The notes beneath the pieces were generated by a model that searched no databases, was not told the DNA's origin, and saw only the letters and a list, made by a program, of their open reading frames with translations. DNA of 64,000 nucleotides from an uncultured Eubacterium sp. (GTDB lineage Bacteria > Bacillota > Clostridia > Lachnospirales > Lachnospiraceae). Positions 1 to 8,904 of this stretch are shown piece after piece. A program made the translations under genes and the position numbers. The first letter of the stretch is position 1, and each line of letters starts with the position of its first letter. The stretch is taken from assembly GCA_934338065.1 (NCBI GenBank), contig CAKRGX010000003.1:62001-126000 (forward strand). The letters run 5' to 3'.

Positions 1-998
1 GGATGTTTGATCGATACGATTGCCACCAAACCATTTCGAATATCTTTACCATCAAAATTATCCTCATTGTTTTTGAGAAAATTTAATTCTCTTGCATACT
101 GATTCATAATTCTTGTAAGTGCCATCTTAAAACCTGTTACCAGTGTACCGCCATCGGCAACATTGATACGGTTGCAGTAAGCATTGATCTGTTCACTGTA
201 ATTCTGTGTGTATTGAAATGCGACTTCAACTTCAATATCTCCGCTTTTCCCTTCTATATAGATAACATCATCGTGAAGTGTTGCAGCATCACGATTGATA
301 TATTTCACATAACTCTGAATACCATACTCTTCCAGATAAGTCTGTTCTTCTCCCGTATGCTCATCACGAAAAACAATTTTAAGATTTTTATTCAGATAAG
401 CAATTTCCTTTAATTTCTTGCGAATTGTCTCTGGTTTAAATTCTACCGTTTCAAAAATAGTATCATCCGGATAGAATGTGACCTTTGTTCCGGTATTGTT
501 TTTCATACAGCTTCCTACCACAGGAAGTAAGCCGTTTTCCAATTTTGTTATTGGCTTACCGCCATCCACATATTCATCCTGATAAACCTTACCATCTCTT
601 CGTATCTCAACTTTCATTTTTTTAGAAAGTGCATTTACAACCGATGCACCTACACCATGCAGACCGCCGGATACTTTATATACATCACTATTGAATTTAC
701 CACCTGCATGCAGCACGGTATAAACTACACGGGCAGTCGGAATTTTCTTCGTCGGATGAATGTCCACCGGCACACCACGACCATTATCTTCTACTTCAAC
801 GCCCCCATCCTTTAACAAGGTAAGATGGAGTTCATTACAAAAGCCCGCAAGATGCTCATCTATACCATTATCAAGGATTTCCCAGATCATGTGATGCAGC
901 CCCCTTGTCCCAGTGCTTCCAATATACATACCAGGGCGCTTCCGCACAGCTTCTAATCCCTCTAATATAACAATGTCACTTCCACTGTAATCGCTCAT
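1..998 (-). CDS. parE: Type IIA DNA topoisomerase subunit B (ParE/GyrB family), 3' part missing
   Basis: ATPase subunit of a type IIA topoisomerase, working with a GyrA/ParC partner to change DNA supercoiling or decatenate chromosomes. Only the N-terminal 332 residues are inside the window; the gene runs off the left edge. Visible motifs: GLEAVRKRPGMYIGS near residue 14, the GHKL ATP-site Asn/Asp box (EILDNGIDEHLAG), DNGRGVPVD, and the glycine-rich lid GGLHGVGASVVNALS. Start ATG at 998 has GGAGGA just upstream. Family is certain. ParE rather than GyrB is an inference from the diverged IDEHLAG box and the absence of dnaA/recF neighbours; the partner gene would lie off the left edge. Confidence 0.88.
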   Translation of the reverse strand, partial: MSDYSGSDIVILEGLEAVRKRPGMYIGSTGTRGLHHMIWEILDNGIDEHLAGFCNELHLTLLKDGGVEVEDNGRGVPVDIHPTKKIPTARVVYTVLHAGGKFNSDVYKVSGGLHGVGASVVNALSKKMKVEIRRDGKVYQDEYVDGGKPITKLENGLLPVVGSCMKNNTGTKVTFYPDDTIFETVEFKPETIRKKLKEIAYLNKNLKIVFRDEHTGEEQTYLEEYGIQSYVKYINRDAATLHDDVIYIEGKSGDIEVEVAFQYTQNYSEQINAYCNRINVADGGTLVTGFKMALTRIMNQYARELNFLKNNEDNFDGKDIRNGLVAIVSIKH

Positions 999-1053
999 AT
1001 AGTCCTCCGCTTTCTTAATTAAATAGTCGTGTATATACAAAAATGCATTATTT

Positions 1054-1082
1054 AGTATAAAACAAATGTTTGTTTTTCGCAA
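1054..1082 (-). promoter_or_regulatory. Sigma-A promoter of the topoisomerase B gene
   Basis: On the minus strand, TTGCGA (1082-1077) and TATACT (1059-1054) are separated by 17 bp. The predicted start lies about 50 nt before the ATG at 998. It is back-to-back with the purC promoter. Confidence 0.7.
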
Positions 1083-1129
1083 GAGTCAACTTCCTGTCGA
1101 TTTTAGGCTTTCTTGAGGATTTTAAGATA

Positions 1130-1158
1130 TTGACATCACATACAAAAGATTTTATACT
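1130..1158 (+). promoter_or_regulatory. Sigma-A promoter of purC-lysA
   Basis: TTGACA (1130-1135), 17-bp spacer, TATACT (1153-1158). AGGAGG follows at 1180-1185, leaving a leader of only about 25 nt, so there is no room for a riboswitch here. Confidence 0.85.
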
Positions 1159-1190
1159 ATTGAATTATCAGAATATATTAGGAGGTTACT

Positions 1191-2066
1191 ATGAGCGAAT
1201 TAAAACCAATCAAAGAAGGTAAAGTACGCGAAATCTACGATAACGGCGACAGTCTGATCATGGTCGCAACCGACCGTATCAGTTGCTTTGACGTCATTTT
1301 AAAAAATGTTATTTCCAAAAAGGGAACCGTATTGACCCAGATGTCTAAATTCTGGTTTGATATGACTACAGATATTGTTCCAAATCACATGTTGTCTGCT
1401 GATGTAAAGGATATGCCGGAGTTTTTTCAACAGGAAAGATTTGACGGTAACAGCATGATGTGCAAAAAGCTGACTATGCTTCCTATTGAATGTATTGTTC
1501 GTGGGTACATTACCGGTAGTGGCTGGGCAAACTATAAAAAGGATGGGACAGTCTGTGGAATAAAGTTACCGGAAGGTCTGAAAGAATCTGATAAGCTTCC
1601 TGAACCAATCTATACTCCTTCTACCAAAGCCGAAATCGGTGATCACGACGAGAACATTTCTTTTGAAAAGAGTATCGATGTTCTGGAAAAGGAATTCCCG
1701 GGAAAAGGAAAAGAATACGCAGAAAAGCTTCGTGACTATACGATTGCCCTTTACAATAAGTGTGCTGATTATGCACGCGAACGAGGGATTATTATTGCTG
1801 ACACCAAATTTGAATTTGGGCTTGATGAAAATGGTAATATTGTTGTTGGCGATGAAATGCTTACACCAGATAGTTCACGTTTCTGGCCTGCTGACGGTTA
1901 CGAACCGGGTCACGGACAACCTTCTTTTGATAAGCAGTTTGCCAGAGACTGGCTGAAAAATAACGAAGGCAGACATGATTGGGAATTACCTGCTGATATC
2001 GCTCAGAAAACAATTGATAAATATTTAGAGGCTTATGAGTTACTGACCGGCAGCACTCTTGCCTGA
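1191..2066 (+). CDS. purC: Phosphoribosylaminoimidazole-succinocarboxamide synthase (SAICAR synthetase)
   Basis: Joins aspartate to CAIR using ATP in de novo purine synthesis (cytosol). At 291 residues it is of the long PurC type. Seen: N-terminal KPIKEGKVREIYDNGD ATP-binding segment, VATDRISCFDV, IECIVRGYITGSGW, and the C-terminal IIADTKFEFGLDENG and DEMLTPDSSRFWP blocks typical of the family. Start ATG at 1191 follows AGGAGG by 5 nt. It stands alone rather than in a pur operon, with lysA 45 nt downstream and probably co-transcribed; that pairing has no obvious metabolic logic. Confidence 0.96.
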   Translation: MSELKPIKEGKVREIYDNGDSLIMVATDRISCFDVILKNVISKKGTVLTQMSKFWFDMTTDIVPNHMLSADVKDMPEFFQQERFDGNSMMCKKLTMLPIECIVRGYITGSGWANYKKDGTVCGIKLPEGLKESDKLPEPIYTPSTKAEIGDHDENISFEKSIDVLEKEFPGKGKEYAEKLRDYTIALYNKCADYARERGIIIADTKFEFGLDENGNIVVGDEMLTPDSSRFWPADGYEPGHGQPSFDKQFARDWLKNNEGRHDWELPADIAQKTIDKYLEAYELLTGSTLA

Positions 2067-2111
2067 AGCCGGTCAATACCTGAGTACTCATAACACTTGG
2101 AGGAAAAAATC

Positions 2112-3380
2112 ATGGAAAAGAAACCAATCCTGACACTAGAACAGGTTAAAGAAATAGAAAAAACTTTCCCGACACCATTTCACATTTATGACGAAGCTGC
2201 AATCCGTAAGAACGCCCGCGCATTAAAAGCTGCTTTTTCATGGAACAAAGGCTATCGTGAATATTTTGCCGTAAAAGCCACTCCAAATCCTTTTATTCTT
2301 AAAATACTTCAAGAAGAGGGATGCGGTGTAGACTGTTCCTCTCTGACAGAACTTATGTTATCCGAGGCACTTGGATTTGGTGAAAACGATATTATGTTTT
2401 CTTCTAACGTTACTCCGATGGAAGAATACAAAAAAGCAAAAGAATTAAATGCTTATATCAATCTGGATGATTATACTCATATTGATTTTCTTGCTCAGGG
2501 AGTCGGAATTCCTGAAACAATCTGCTGTCGTTACAATCCGGGCGGTGTTTTTGAATTAGGCACAGATATTATGGACAACCCGGGTGACGCCAAATATGGC
2601 TTCACAAAAGAGCAGATGATTGATGGCTATAAAAAGTTGATGAAACTTGGAGCTAAAAATTTTGGCATCCATGCTTTTATTGCAAGCAACACAGTAAGTA
2701 ATGAATACTATCCAACTCTCGCCGGTATTCTATTTGAATTAGCGGTAGAGTTAAAAGAAAAAACAGGAGCAAACATTACCTTTATCAATCTTTCCGGAGG
2801 TATCGGCATTCCTTATACGCCAGATAAGGAACCAAATGATATCGCAGTTATCGGGGAGGGCGTACGCAAGCAATTCGAAAAGATTCTTGTTCCTGCCGGA
2901 ATGGGTGATGTTGCAATCTTTACTGAATTAGGCCGCTTCATGTTGGGACCATATGGTAATCTGGTAACCAAATGCATCCATCAGAAACACATCTATAAAG
3001 AATATATCGGTGTCAACACATGTGCCTGCGATCTTATGCGTCCGGCTATCTATGGGGCATATCATCACATCACTGTTCTTGGTAAAGAGCATGAACCTTG
3101 CGATCACAAATACGATGTAACTGGTTCTCTTTGTGAAAACAATGACAAATTTGCTGTTGACCGCATGCTGCCTAAGATCGACATTGGCGACTATTTAGTC
3201 ATCCATGACACTGGCGCACACGGCTACGCAATGGGTTACAACTATAATGGAAAATTAAAATCCCCGGAACTTCTTCTCAAAGAAGACGGAAGTGTACAGA
3301 TGATCCGCCGTGGTGAAACACCAAAAGATTATTTTGCAACCTTTGATTTCTGTGATATTTTAAAAGATATGAAATATTGA
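2112..3380 (+). CDS. lysA: Diaminopimelate decarboxylase
   Basis: PLP fold-type III enzyme converting meso-diaminopimelate to lysine, the last lysine step. Seen: FAVKATPNP with the PLP lysine, GVDCSSLTE, the glycine-rich NLSGGIGIPY phosphate site, ELGRFMLGPYG, and the C-terminal half with a CEN-type motif (SLCENNDKFAVDR) and DTGAHGYAM. A TTG at 2097 opens the frame earlier, but GGAGG at 2099-2103 lies 8 nt before the ATG at 2112, so that ATG is taken, giving 422 residues. The usual EPGR motif is ELGR and the metal/substrate region is diverged compared with well-studied LysA. A strong terminator follows. Confidence 0.93.
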   Translation: MEKKPILTLEQVKEIEKTFPTPFHIYDEAAIRKNARALKAAFSWNKGYREYFAVKATPNPFILKILQEEGCGVDCSSLTELMLSEALGFGENDIMFSSNVTPMEEYKKAKELNAYINLDDYTHIDFLAQGVGIPETICCRYNPGGVFELGTDIMDNPGDAKYGFTKEQMIDGYKKLMKLGAKNFGIHAFIASNTVSNEYYPTLAGILFELAVELKEKTGANITFINLSGGIGIPYTPDKEPNDIAVIGEGVRKQFEKILVPAGMGDVAIFTELGRFMLGPYGNLVTKCIHQKHIYKEYIGVNTCACDLMRPAIYGAYHHITVLGKEHEPCDHKYDVTGSLCENNDKFAVDRMLPKIDIGDYLVIHDTGAHGYAMGYNYNGKLKSPELLLKEDGSVQMIRRGETPKDYFATFDFCDILKDMKY

Positions 3381-3410
3381 TCTTGTCACTGCAAAATAAA
3401 CTAATGAAAG

Positions 3411-3455
3411 AGTCACAGATCAGCGTAGCAAAAAACATTGATCTGTGACTTTTTT
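3411..3455 (+). terminator. Rho-independent terminator of purC-lysA
   Basis: Perfect 12-bp stem (AGTCACAGATCA at 3411-3422 with its complement at 3439-3450) followed by a T run at 3450-3455. Confidence 0.92.
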
Positions 3456-3475
3456 CTTTCAAGATCTTCCGCTAT

Positions 3476-5620
3476 CTACGCAGATAACTTCTTTTGTTTG
3501 GACCACTTACCATACACTTTTTTCGTATTCTTGCATTTCCACGCACGAACCCTTACATAATAGGTTTTATTCTTCGTTAATCCATGCAGTGTAATGGTGT
3601 TTTTCCGTGTCGTTATAGTTTTACATTTTTTCATTTTTTTGTTCTGGGAATATTGTAAGATATATCGCATGCCTGCGATCTTTTTCCACGAAACAACTGC
3701 TTTTTCCCCGGTTCTCCTGACTTTTTTTATTGTCACTTTTTTAACCGGAGCACGACTCGTAATCGTTGACATTCGAGATACCAGCTGAGTAATAACATAA
3801 GATGAATCCGTACGGGGATTTGTCTGAGAATTTTGCTGAATCGTAGTATTTTTTTCTTCAGAAGGCTGTAAAGATTCTATTTTATCTACTTTAGTAGAAT
3901 CAATATCTTTCGGCATTATTTGAACTGGAACATATACCGATACACCAATCCTGCCATCTTCTTCCGGCAAGTAGGAACTCCAATCATAATTATCTGCATC
4001 ATCTGGTATATAATAGGCATCATACCATTCTGATTTTTTAACCACCTGCTCAGGATCTTTCCACTCAGCCTTTCCTTCCATCCCGATAATTGTTAAAGCG
4101 GACCCAGACAAACAGCTACCCTCCTTTATCTCCGCTGCCTGGACTGTTGGCATCTCTCCTTTCAGTGCATGAACCTGAATCGGAATCATGAATGTTACGG
4201 TCTTTGTACGTGGATCATATCCTGCCAGCCGGCTCCAGTCGTAAGTGTCCGTGCTCGCCGGGGTGAAAACAATGCATGCCCCCGTATTTTTTACCCCAGG
4301 GTGTATATTTTCATTCTTCCATGAAAAAGTTCCATATTCATTTTTCGAAAAAGATAAAGAAGAATCTGCCAAAGCCTGACCATACGTTATATCACTGCAT
4401 GTTGGCCAGTTAATTGATTCCATCACCTTCGGCAGTGTATCGACCGATAACTCTATTTCAACTCTCTTATAACCTTTTTCTCTGGGCAGAAAGATCATTT
4501 TGTAATCTTTTTTTCCAAGACTGAGACGTTCCTTCGCATCGCACCATTCCCAGATTCCTTCTACACTCTTTCCTGTATAAGGATTTTTACATTCTCCCGG
4601 CAGATAATTAATGTCTCCCAGAGACTGTCCATAAGTCCCCTGGTTCCGTATTGATGGAGTCTCAGCGACAACCGGCTCTGTATCAAGAACATCCACTTTA
4701 TAGCATTTTCTGACCTTCTTATAGTTATCATCGGCCGGTGCAAACTCTCCCATAATCTCCTGCTCCCCTGTCTGGTACATTTCCTCGTCTCCATGATCAA
4801 AAGTAAACTTTCCTTCCACTTCCCTGGATGTGAGTTCATCCACAAAAGAAAATTCGGGATAATAATTCATCAGTTTTTCACCTACATGTATCTGCAGTTT
4901 CTGATAATGATCCAGCTTTGGTTCTGCCTGTTTTGTAACAACCTGCCCACTCTTAGGGAACACTTTCTTTTCATATGACATCGGATACTTCGGCGTAAAC
5001 ATCACATCATGACATCTTGTTCCTGCCTGAGGAATATAATTTTCATCCACAAAACTCCATTCCCCCTCAATGGATGGAATCCAGTTCACCTGATCTGTTG
5101 TGATCGTGGCATCTGCCAGACGCTGTCCATAAGTGATATCTTTTGCCTGCAGACAAACATCTCCCTTTTGAGCCACATCATAAGTCTTTTTATACAGTTT
5201 AGCATTTCCTACAACGTCAACCCTCCCTTTTCCATACATGATTCCATCTGAATGTTCAATATCTACTGTACCATTGATGATCAACCGTCCATCCACCTGA
5301 AAATTATACCGGTTGACCGTCAAAACGGCACCATAATTTACCGTTAAAATAGTATTTTCATTCAAAGCAGCATAACTTAGGTATTGTGGCAGATCAATCT
5401 CTCTGTCTTTCATAACAAAAATATGAACACCTGAATACTTATAACTTGCTTCAAAAGCTTCATCAATATTCTGAGTATAAAACTTTCCTCTGTTTGGTAT
5501 CGTATACACAATATCACAATCTTCCTGTGATACGGCTTCTGATACAGGTATCGGGGCAATACCGATCACCATCGCAGCGATCATAATCAGGCCCACTATT
5601 CTTTTCATCCTATCTCCCAT
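3476..5620 (-). CDS. Secreted protein with MBG/YDG-like repeats and C-terminal fibronectin type III domain
   Basis: 714 residues from ATG 5620, which has GGAG 6 nt upstream; ATG 5608 (GGGAG 5 nt upstream) is an alternative. The frame stays open to 5782, but that stretch is a hairpin and unlikely to be coding. N-terminus KRIVGLIMIAAMVIGIAP followed by SEA is a signal peptide. The middle holds at least three related modules opening with ITYGQ-like strings (DITYGQRLAD, GTYGQSLGD, DITYGQALAD) and closing in a Trp-rich strand and a V-x-F-x-P strand, resembling MBG/YDG surface repeats. The last ~95 residues are an FN3 domain (VKKVTIKKVRR to YYVRVRAWK). No sortase motif or transmembrane anchor at the C-terminus. 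Function unknown; probably extracellular or wall-associated. Confidence 0.8.
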   Translation of the reverse strand: MGDRMKRIVGLIMIAAMVIGIAPIPVSEAVSQEDCDIVYTIPNRGKFYTQNIDEAFEASYKYSGVHIFVMKDREIDLPQYLSYAALNENTILTVNYGAVLTVNRYNFQVDGRLIINGTVDIEHSDGIMYGKGRVDVVGNAKLYKKTYDVAQKGDVCLQAKDITYGQRLADATITTDQVNWIPSIEGEWSFVDENYIPQAGTRCHDVMFTPKYPMSYEKKVFPKSGQVVTKQAEPKLDHYQKLQIHVGEKLMNYYPEFSFVDELTSREVEGKFTFDHGDEEMYQTGEQEIMGEFAPADDNYKKVRKCYKVDVLDTEPVVAETPSIRNQGTYGQSLGDINYLPGECKNPYTGKSVEGIWEWCDAKERLSLGKKDYKMIFLPREKGYKRVEIELSVDTLPKVMESINWPTCSDITYGQALADSSLSFSKNEYGTFSWKNENIHPGVKNTGACIVFTPASTDTYDWSRLAGYDPRTKTVTFMIPIQVHALKGEMPTVQAAEIKEGSCLSGSALTIIGMEGKAEWKDPEQVVKKSEWYDAYYIPDDADNYDWSSYLPEEDGRIGVSVYVPVQIMPKDIDSTKVDKIESLQPSEEKNTTIQQNSQTNPRTDSSYVITQLVSRMSTITSRAPVKKVTIKKVRRTGEKAVVSWKKIAGMRYILQYSQNKKMKKCKTITTRKNTITLHGLTKNKTYYVRVRAWKCKNTKKVYGKWSKQKKLSA

Positions 5621-5744
5621 ACTAATCTCCATTCTGAAACGTAAGATAAGACGCATGTGATAAAGCAGTTTTGCTTTATACATAAATGCAATCTGTGACG
5701 CTTCAGCACAAATTGTTGCGCCATTAAAAAAGTCACCAAAACAC

Positions 5745-5785
5745 AAGATGCAGTATCCGACCACGTCAATCAGATACTGCATCTT
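5745..5785 (-). terminator. Large inverted repeat, probable terminator of the NlpC/P60 gene
   Basis: Arms of 13 bp (AAGATGCAGTATC at 5745-5757, complement at 5773-5785) enclose a 15-nt loop. On the minus strand it is followed by TTGTGTTTTGG, a poor T tract, so termination may be incomplete. A second short hairpin, GGTTCCTTTCGAAAGGGACC on the minus strand, lies next to it (about 5788-5807). Confidence 0.6.
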
Positions 5786-5857
5786 GTGGTCCCTTTCGAA
5801 AGGAACCTTAGTTTAGCACAGGCAAAAAGTCTCTGTCAATACTATTTTTTAAGGATT

Positions 5858-7333
5858 TTAGCACGGGCGTACTACGACTGGAATATCTTTCTTTTTCAGC
5901 GTACCACGATCACGAATAACCACGTTATTATACGTCGAACTGCTCTCCATCGTCTTCCCATTTCCTATGTACATCGCAATATGATAAATTCGTTTGTAAC
6001 GCCCATTTCGCGATGCCCGTGAACCACCAAAACAGACCAGATCCCCCGGACGAAGTTTTTTCTCATTATAGACGCCAGACGCTTTTACATATTTCTTTTT
6101 ACGCACATAATATTTTGCTATATCTGCAGCAACCGGAGCCCACCCTGTCTTTTCTACAAGATATTTTCCTGCCGAACGATAAGTTCTATACACAAATGAA
6201 GAACAATCATAATAATTCTTACTCATACGTCTTGCCTGGCTGTATTTTTTTTTCCCAATCTTCTTATACCCAATACGCATTGCCCTTACGGCAGTTTTCT
6301 TACTCACAGCAACATAATACTCTATGGTCTTTCCATCTACCTGACACCGGATAGTACTGCTTCCATAGGAACGGGTAGACACACGCCCCTTCTGACTGAC
6401 CCTGGCGACTTTATCATCACTGGATGACCATACAGGAACACTGGCATCATTCAGACCGGACAAATGTAGAGAAAAACCTTTTTTCTTTTGATAAAACCCA
6501 TACACCGTCTTTAAAACCGGATTTGTAACCGAAATTTGACATTCAAATTGGACACCATCCACACTGGCTGTTATCGTTGTCTGTCCTTTCGCCTTTGCTA
6601 ATATAACTACTCCTGTAGAATCAAATGAAACAAGCGAAACAACGCTTTCATTCATTGTCTTATACTGTACCGGATTTCCAGATTGGTCGACCAGTGCCAG
6701 ACGGGTCTGGCATCCTTTTGCCAGATTAATCTTAGATGATTCAAAATGCGGCTCTAAGATGGTAAGTGGAATAGTGAACTCATATTTACCACCATATTGA
6801 TCCACAACCTTTACGTGTACTCTGGCGTCTCCTGCATGGAGTGGAAGGATCGTACCATCCTGATTAACAGAAATACACTGCGGCGTATCGGTACTCCATT
6901 CGCAATCCATACCAGTAAAGGCATCGACTGGTAATGAGAACACACCTGTGCCAACTATCTTTGCGGGAAATGAATGTTCATCAAAAGTAAGTCCTGACAA
7001 TCTCTCATTCTCAACCACGTCAATCCTTGCCACCAGAACCGTAGCCTCTTTTGTCTTAACCCATATCTGTGTTGTTCCTTTTTTTTCAGCTTTTATAGTC
7101 GTACGTTTTGTGACAGATATCAGTTCGTCATGTTCAATGATCAGTTCCCCTTCCGGGATATCGGATAGGGTGATGCTTTGTCCCAGATAAAGTTTAATAT
7201 CCATTTGTTTTCTTTGATCTACCACTGTAGTATATAGGTCTTTTGCTTCACTTTTCGTTGCCATTCCCAATACGGAATAGAACAGAATAAAAATCAAAAA
7301 CAGTAATCCTAATTTTGTTTTTTTCACACACAT
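5858..7333 (-). CDS. Secreted Ig-like (BIG2-type) protein with C-terminal NlpC/P60 peptidase domain
   Basis: 491 residues. Signal peptide at 1-30 (LGLLFLIFILFYSVLG to SEA). Residues ~35-345 contain several Ig-like strands with BIG2 character (SQKGRVSTRSYGSSTI). The last ~140 residues are an NlpC/P60 domain: catalytic Cys377 in YYDCSSFVYR, a LRPGDLVCF strand, His451 in YHIAMYIGNGK. NlpC/P60 enzymes cleave peptide stems of peptidoglycan, so this is likely a wall hydrolase. The third catalytic residue is not obvious by eye. Start ATG 7333 preceded by AAAGGTGA. It lies upstream of, and points the same way as, the MBG/FN3 gene, with an imperfect terminator between them; the pair may act together at the surface. 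Confidence 0.85.
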   Translation of the reverse strand: MCVKKTKLGLLFLIFILFYSVLGMATKSEAKDLYTTVVDQRKQMDIKLYLGQSITLSDIPEGELIIEHDELISVTKRTTIKAEKKGTTQIWVKTKEATVLVARIDVVENERLSGLTFDEHSFPAKIVGTGVFSLPVDAFTGMDCEWSTDTPQCISVNQDGTILPLHAGDARVHVKVVDQYGGKYEFTIPLTILEPHFESSKINLAKGCQTRLALVDQSGNPVQYKTMNESVVSLVSFDSTGVVILAKAKGQTTITASVDGVQFECQISVTNPVLKTVYGFYQKKKGFSLHLSGLNDASVPVWSSSDDKVARVSQKGRVSTRSYGSSTIRCQVDGKTIEYYVAVSKKTAVRAMRIGYKKIGKKKYSQARRMSKNYYDCSSFVYRTYRSAGKYLVEKTGWAPVAADIAKYYVRKKKYVKASGVYNEKKLRPGDLVCFGGSRASRNGRYKRIYHIAMYIGNGKTMESSSTYNNVVIRDRGTLKKKDIPVVVRPC

Positions 7334-7391
7334 GTGCGTTCACCTTTCCTTTGTTTATTATACCATCAAATTTTTCCTTACATAAAGAAGA

Positions 7392-7422
7392 GGAAATGTT
7401 ACCATATATACTGTAACATTCC
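7392..7422 (-). terminator. Terminator of serS
   Basis: Arms around AATGTTAC / GTAACATT with one bulge; minus-strand continuation is TCTTCTTT, pyrimidine-rich. Sits 30 nt after the serS stop. Confidence 0.7.
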
Positions 7423-7449
7423 CCTGTGTCAAACTTATGCTATTCTGTT

Positions 7450-8733
7450 TCATTTGACTTCAATCTTTTTCATCCCCCCCATATATGGCTGTAAAGCAGC
7501 CGGGATATTCACGGAACCGTCTTCATTAAGATTATTTTCCAGAAATGCAATCAACATACGTGGCGGTGCCACTACGGTATTATTCAATGTGTGTGCAAAG
7601 TATTTTCCACCTTCACCGACAACACGGATCTTTAATCTTCTAGCCTGAGCATCCCCCAGATTGGAGCAGCTTCCCACCTCAAAATATTTCTTCTGTCGAG
7701 GTGACCATGCTTCAACATCGATTGATTTCACTTTCAGATCTGCCAGATCTCCGGAACAGCACTCTAACGTACGAACGGGAATATCCAGCGAACGGAACAG
7801 ATCAACCGTATTCTGCCATAATTTCTCAAACCACATTGGACTTTCTTCCGGCTTACAGACAACAATCATTTCCTGCTTTTCAAACTGGTGGATTCGATAC
7901 ACACCACGTTCTTCAATACCATGAGCTCCCTTCTCCTTGCGAAAGCATGGGGAATAACTTGTTAATGTCTTAGGAAGTTCTGTCTCTGGAACAATTTTAT
8001 TTATAAATTTTCCAATCATAGAATGTTCACTTGTACCAATCAGATATAAATCTTCCCCCTCAATCTTGTACATCATTGCATCCATCTCATCAAAAGACAT
8101 AACACCGGTAACAACGTTAGAACGAATCATAAATGGAGGTACACAGTAGGTAAAGCCTCTATCAATCATAAAATCACGAGCATAAGAAATGACAGCAGAA
8201 TGTAATCTTGCAATATCGCCCATCAAATAATAAAATCCATTTCCCGCCACATCTCTGGCAGCATCTAAGTCAATTCCATCAAATTTCTCCATAATTTGCG
8301 TATGATATGGAATATCAAAATCAGGAACAACCGGCTCACCAAATTTTTCAATTTCCACATTTTCTGTATCATCTTTTCCTATCGGGACACTCGGATCAAT
8401 AATATTGGGAATAACTAACATTCTCTCATTAACCTTATCTGCCAGTTCTGCTTCTAACTTCTCAAGAGCAGCCAATTCATCTGCATTTTTGGCAACTTCA
8501 GCTTTCATTGCTTCTGCTTCTTCTTTCTTCCCCTGTCCCATCAACGCACCGATCATTTTCGAATTTTTCTTGCGGATGGCACGAAGATCATCTGCCTTCT
8601 GTTGCGTCTCACGTCTTTCCTTATCGTATTGGATTACTTCATCAACCATAGGTAATTTGTGTTCTTGAAATTTATTTTTGATATTTTGCTTTACTATATC
8701 TGGATTTTCACGTAAAAATTTGATATCTAACAT
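7450..8733 (-). CDS. serS: Seryl-tRNA synthetase
   Basis: Class II aminoacyl-tRNA synthetase charging tRNA-Ser (and tRNA-Sec where present). 427 residues, the usual length. Begins with the classical MLDIKFLRENPD; residues ~30-100 form the long antiparallel coiled-coil arm (AIRKKNSKMIGALMGQGKK) that grips the tRNA variable arm. Motif 2 region CFRKEKGAHGIEERGVYR and the motif 3 block (NTVVAPPRMLIAFLEN) are intact. RBS AGGAAGAG upstream. Its own promoter gives a leader of about 50 nt with no room for a T-box, unlike many clostridial synthetase genes. Confidence 0.97.
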   Translation of the reverse strand: MLDIKFLRENPDIVKQNIKNKFQEHKLPMVDEVIQYDKERRETQQKADDLRAIRKKNSKMIGALMGQGKKEEAEAMKAEVAKNADELAALEKLEAELADKVNERMLVIPNIIDPSVPIGKDDTENVEIEKFGEPVVPDFDIPYHTQIMEKFDGIDLDAARDVAGNGFYYLMGDIARLHSAVISYARDFMIDRGFTYCVPPFMIRSNVVTGVMSFDEMDAMMYKIEGEDLYLIGTSEHSMIGKFINKIVPETELPKTLTSYSPCFRKEKGAHGIEERGVYRIHQFEKQEMIVVCKPEESPMWFEKLWQNTVDLFRSLDIPVRTLECCSGDLADLKVKSIDVEAWSPRQKKYFEVGSCSNLGDAQARRLKIRVVGEGGKYFAHTLNNTVVAPPRMLIAFLENNLNEDGSVNIPAALQPYMGGMKKIEVK

Positions 8734-8790
8734 CTTAGTCTCTTCCTTCCATTTCTTTCATAATAATTTTCACCCAAAAGCACTGAAAAA

Positions 8791-8819
8791 ATTATACAAC
8801 AATTTATAAGATGATGCAA
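8791..8819 (-). promoter_or_regulatory. Sigma-A promoter of serS
   Basis: Minus strand TTGCAT (8819-8814), 17-bp spacer, TATAAT (8796-8791). Confidence 0.82.
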
Positions 8820-8852
8820 GCTGAAATCCCCTTTAAAGAAAAAAGGGAAAAG

Positions 8853-8894
8853 AAAAAAAGACTGCTGTAGAATACCATCCTGTCGCAGTCTTTT
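8853..8894 (-). terminator. Terminator of the methyl-accepting protein gene
   Basis: 10-bp stem AAAAGACTGC / GCAGTCTTTT (arms 8885-8894 and 8856-8865) with a 19-nt loop and a long T run on the minus strand. Confidence 0.9.
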
Positions 8895-8904
8895 ATATTT
8901 CTGT

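Noticed and set aside
3476..5782. Reading the MBG/FN3 gene from its first possible codon at 5782
   Set aside because: The extra 54 codons lie in a large inverted repeat and intergenic DNA; ribosome sites and a signal peptide support starts at 5620 or 5608.
8734..8790. T-box leader for serS (and likewise for proS)
   Set aside because: Consensus promoters leave leaders of about 45-50 nt, too short for a T-box.
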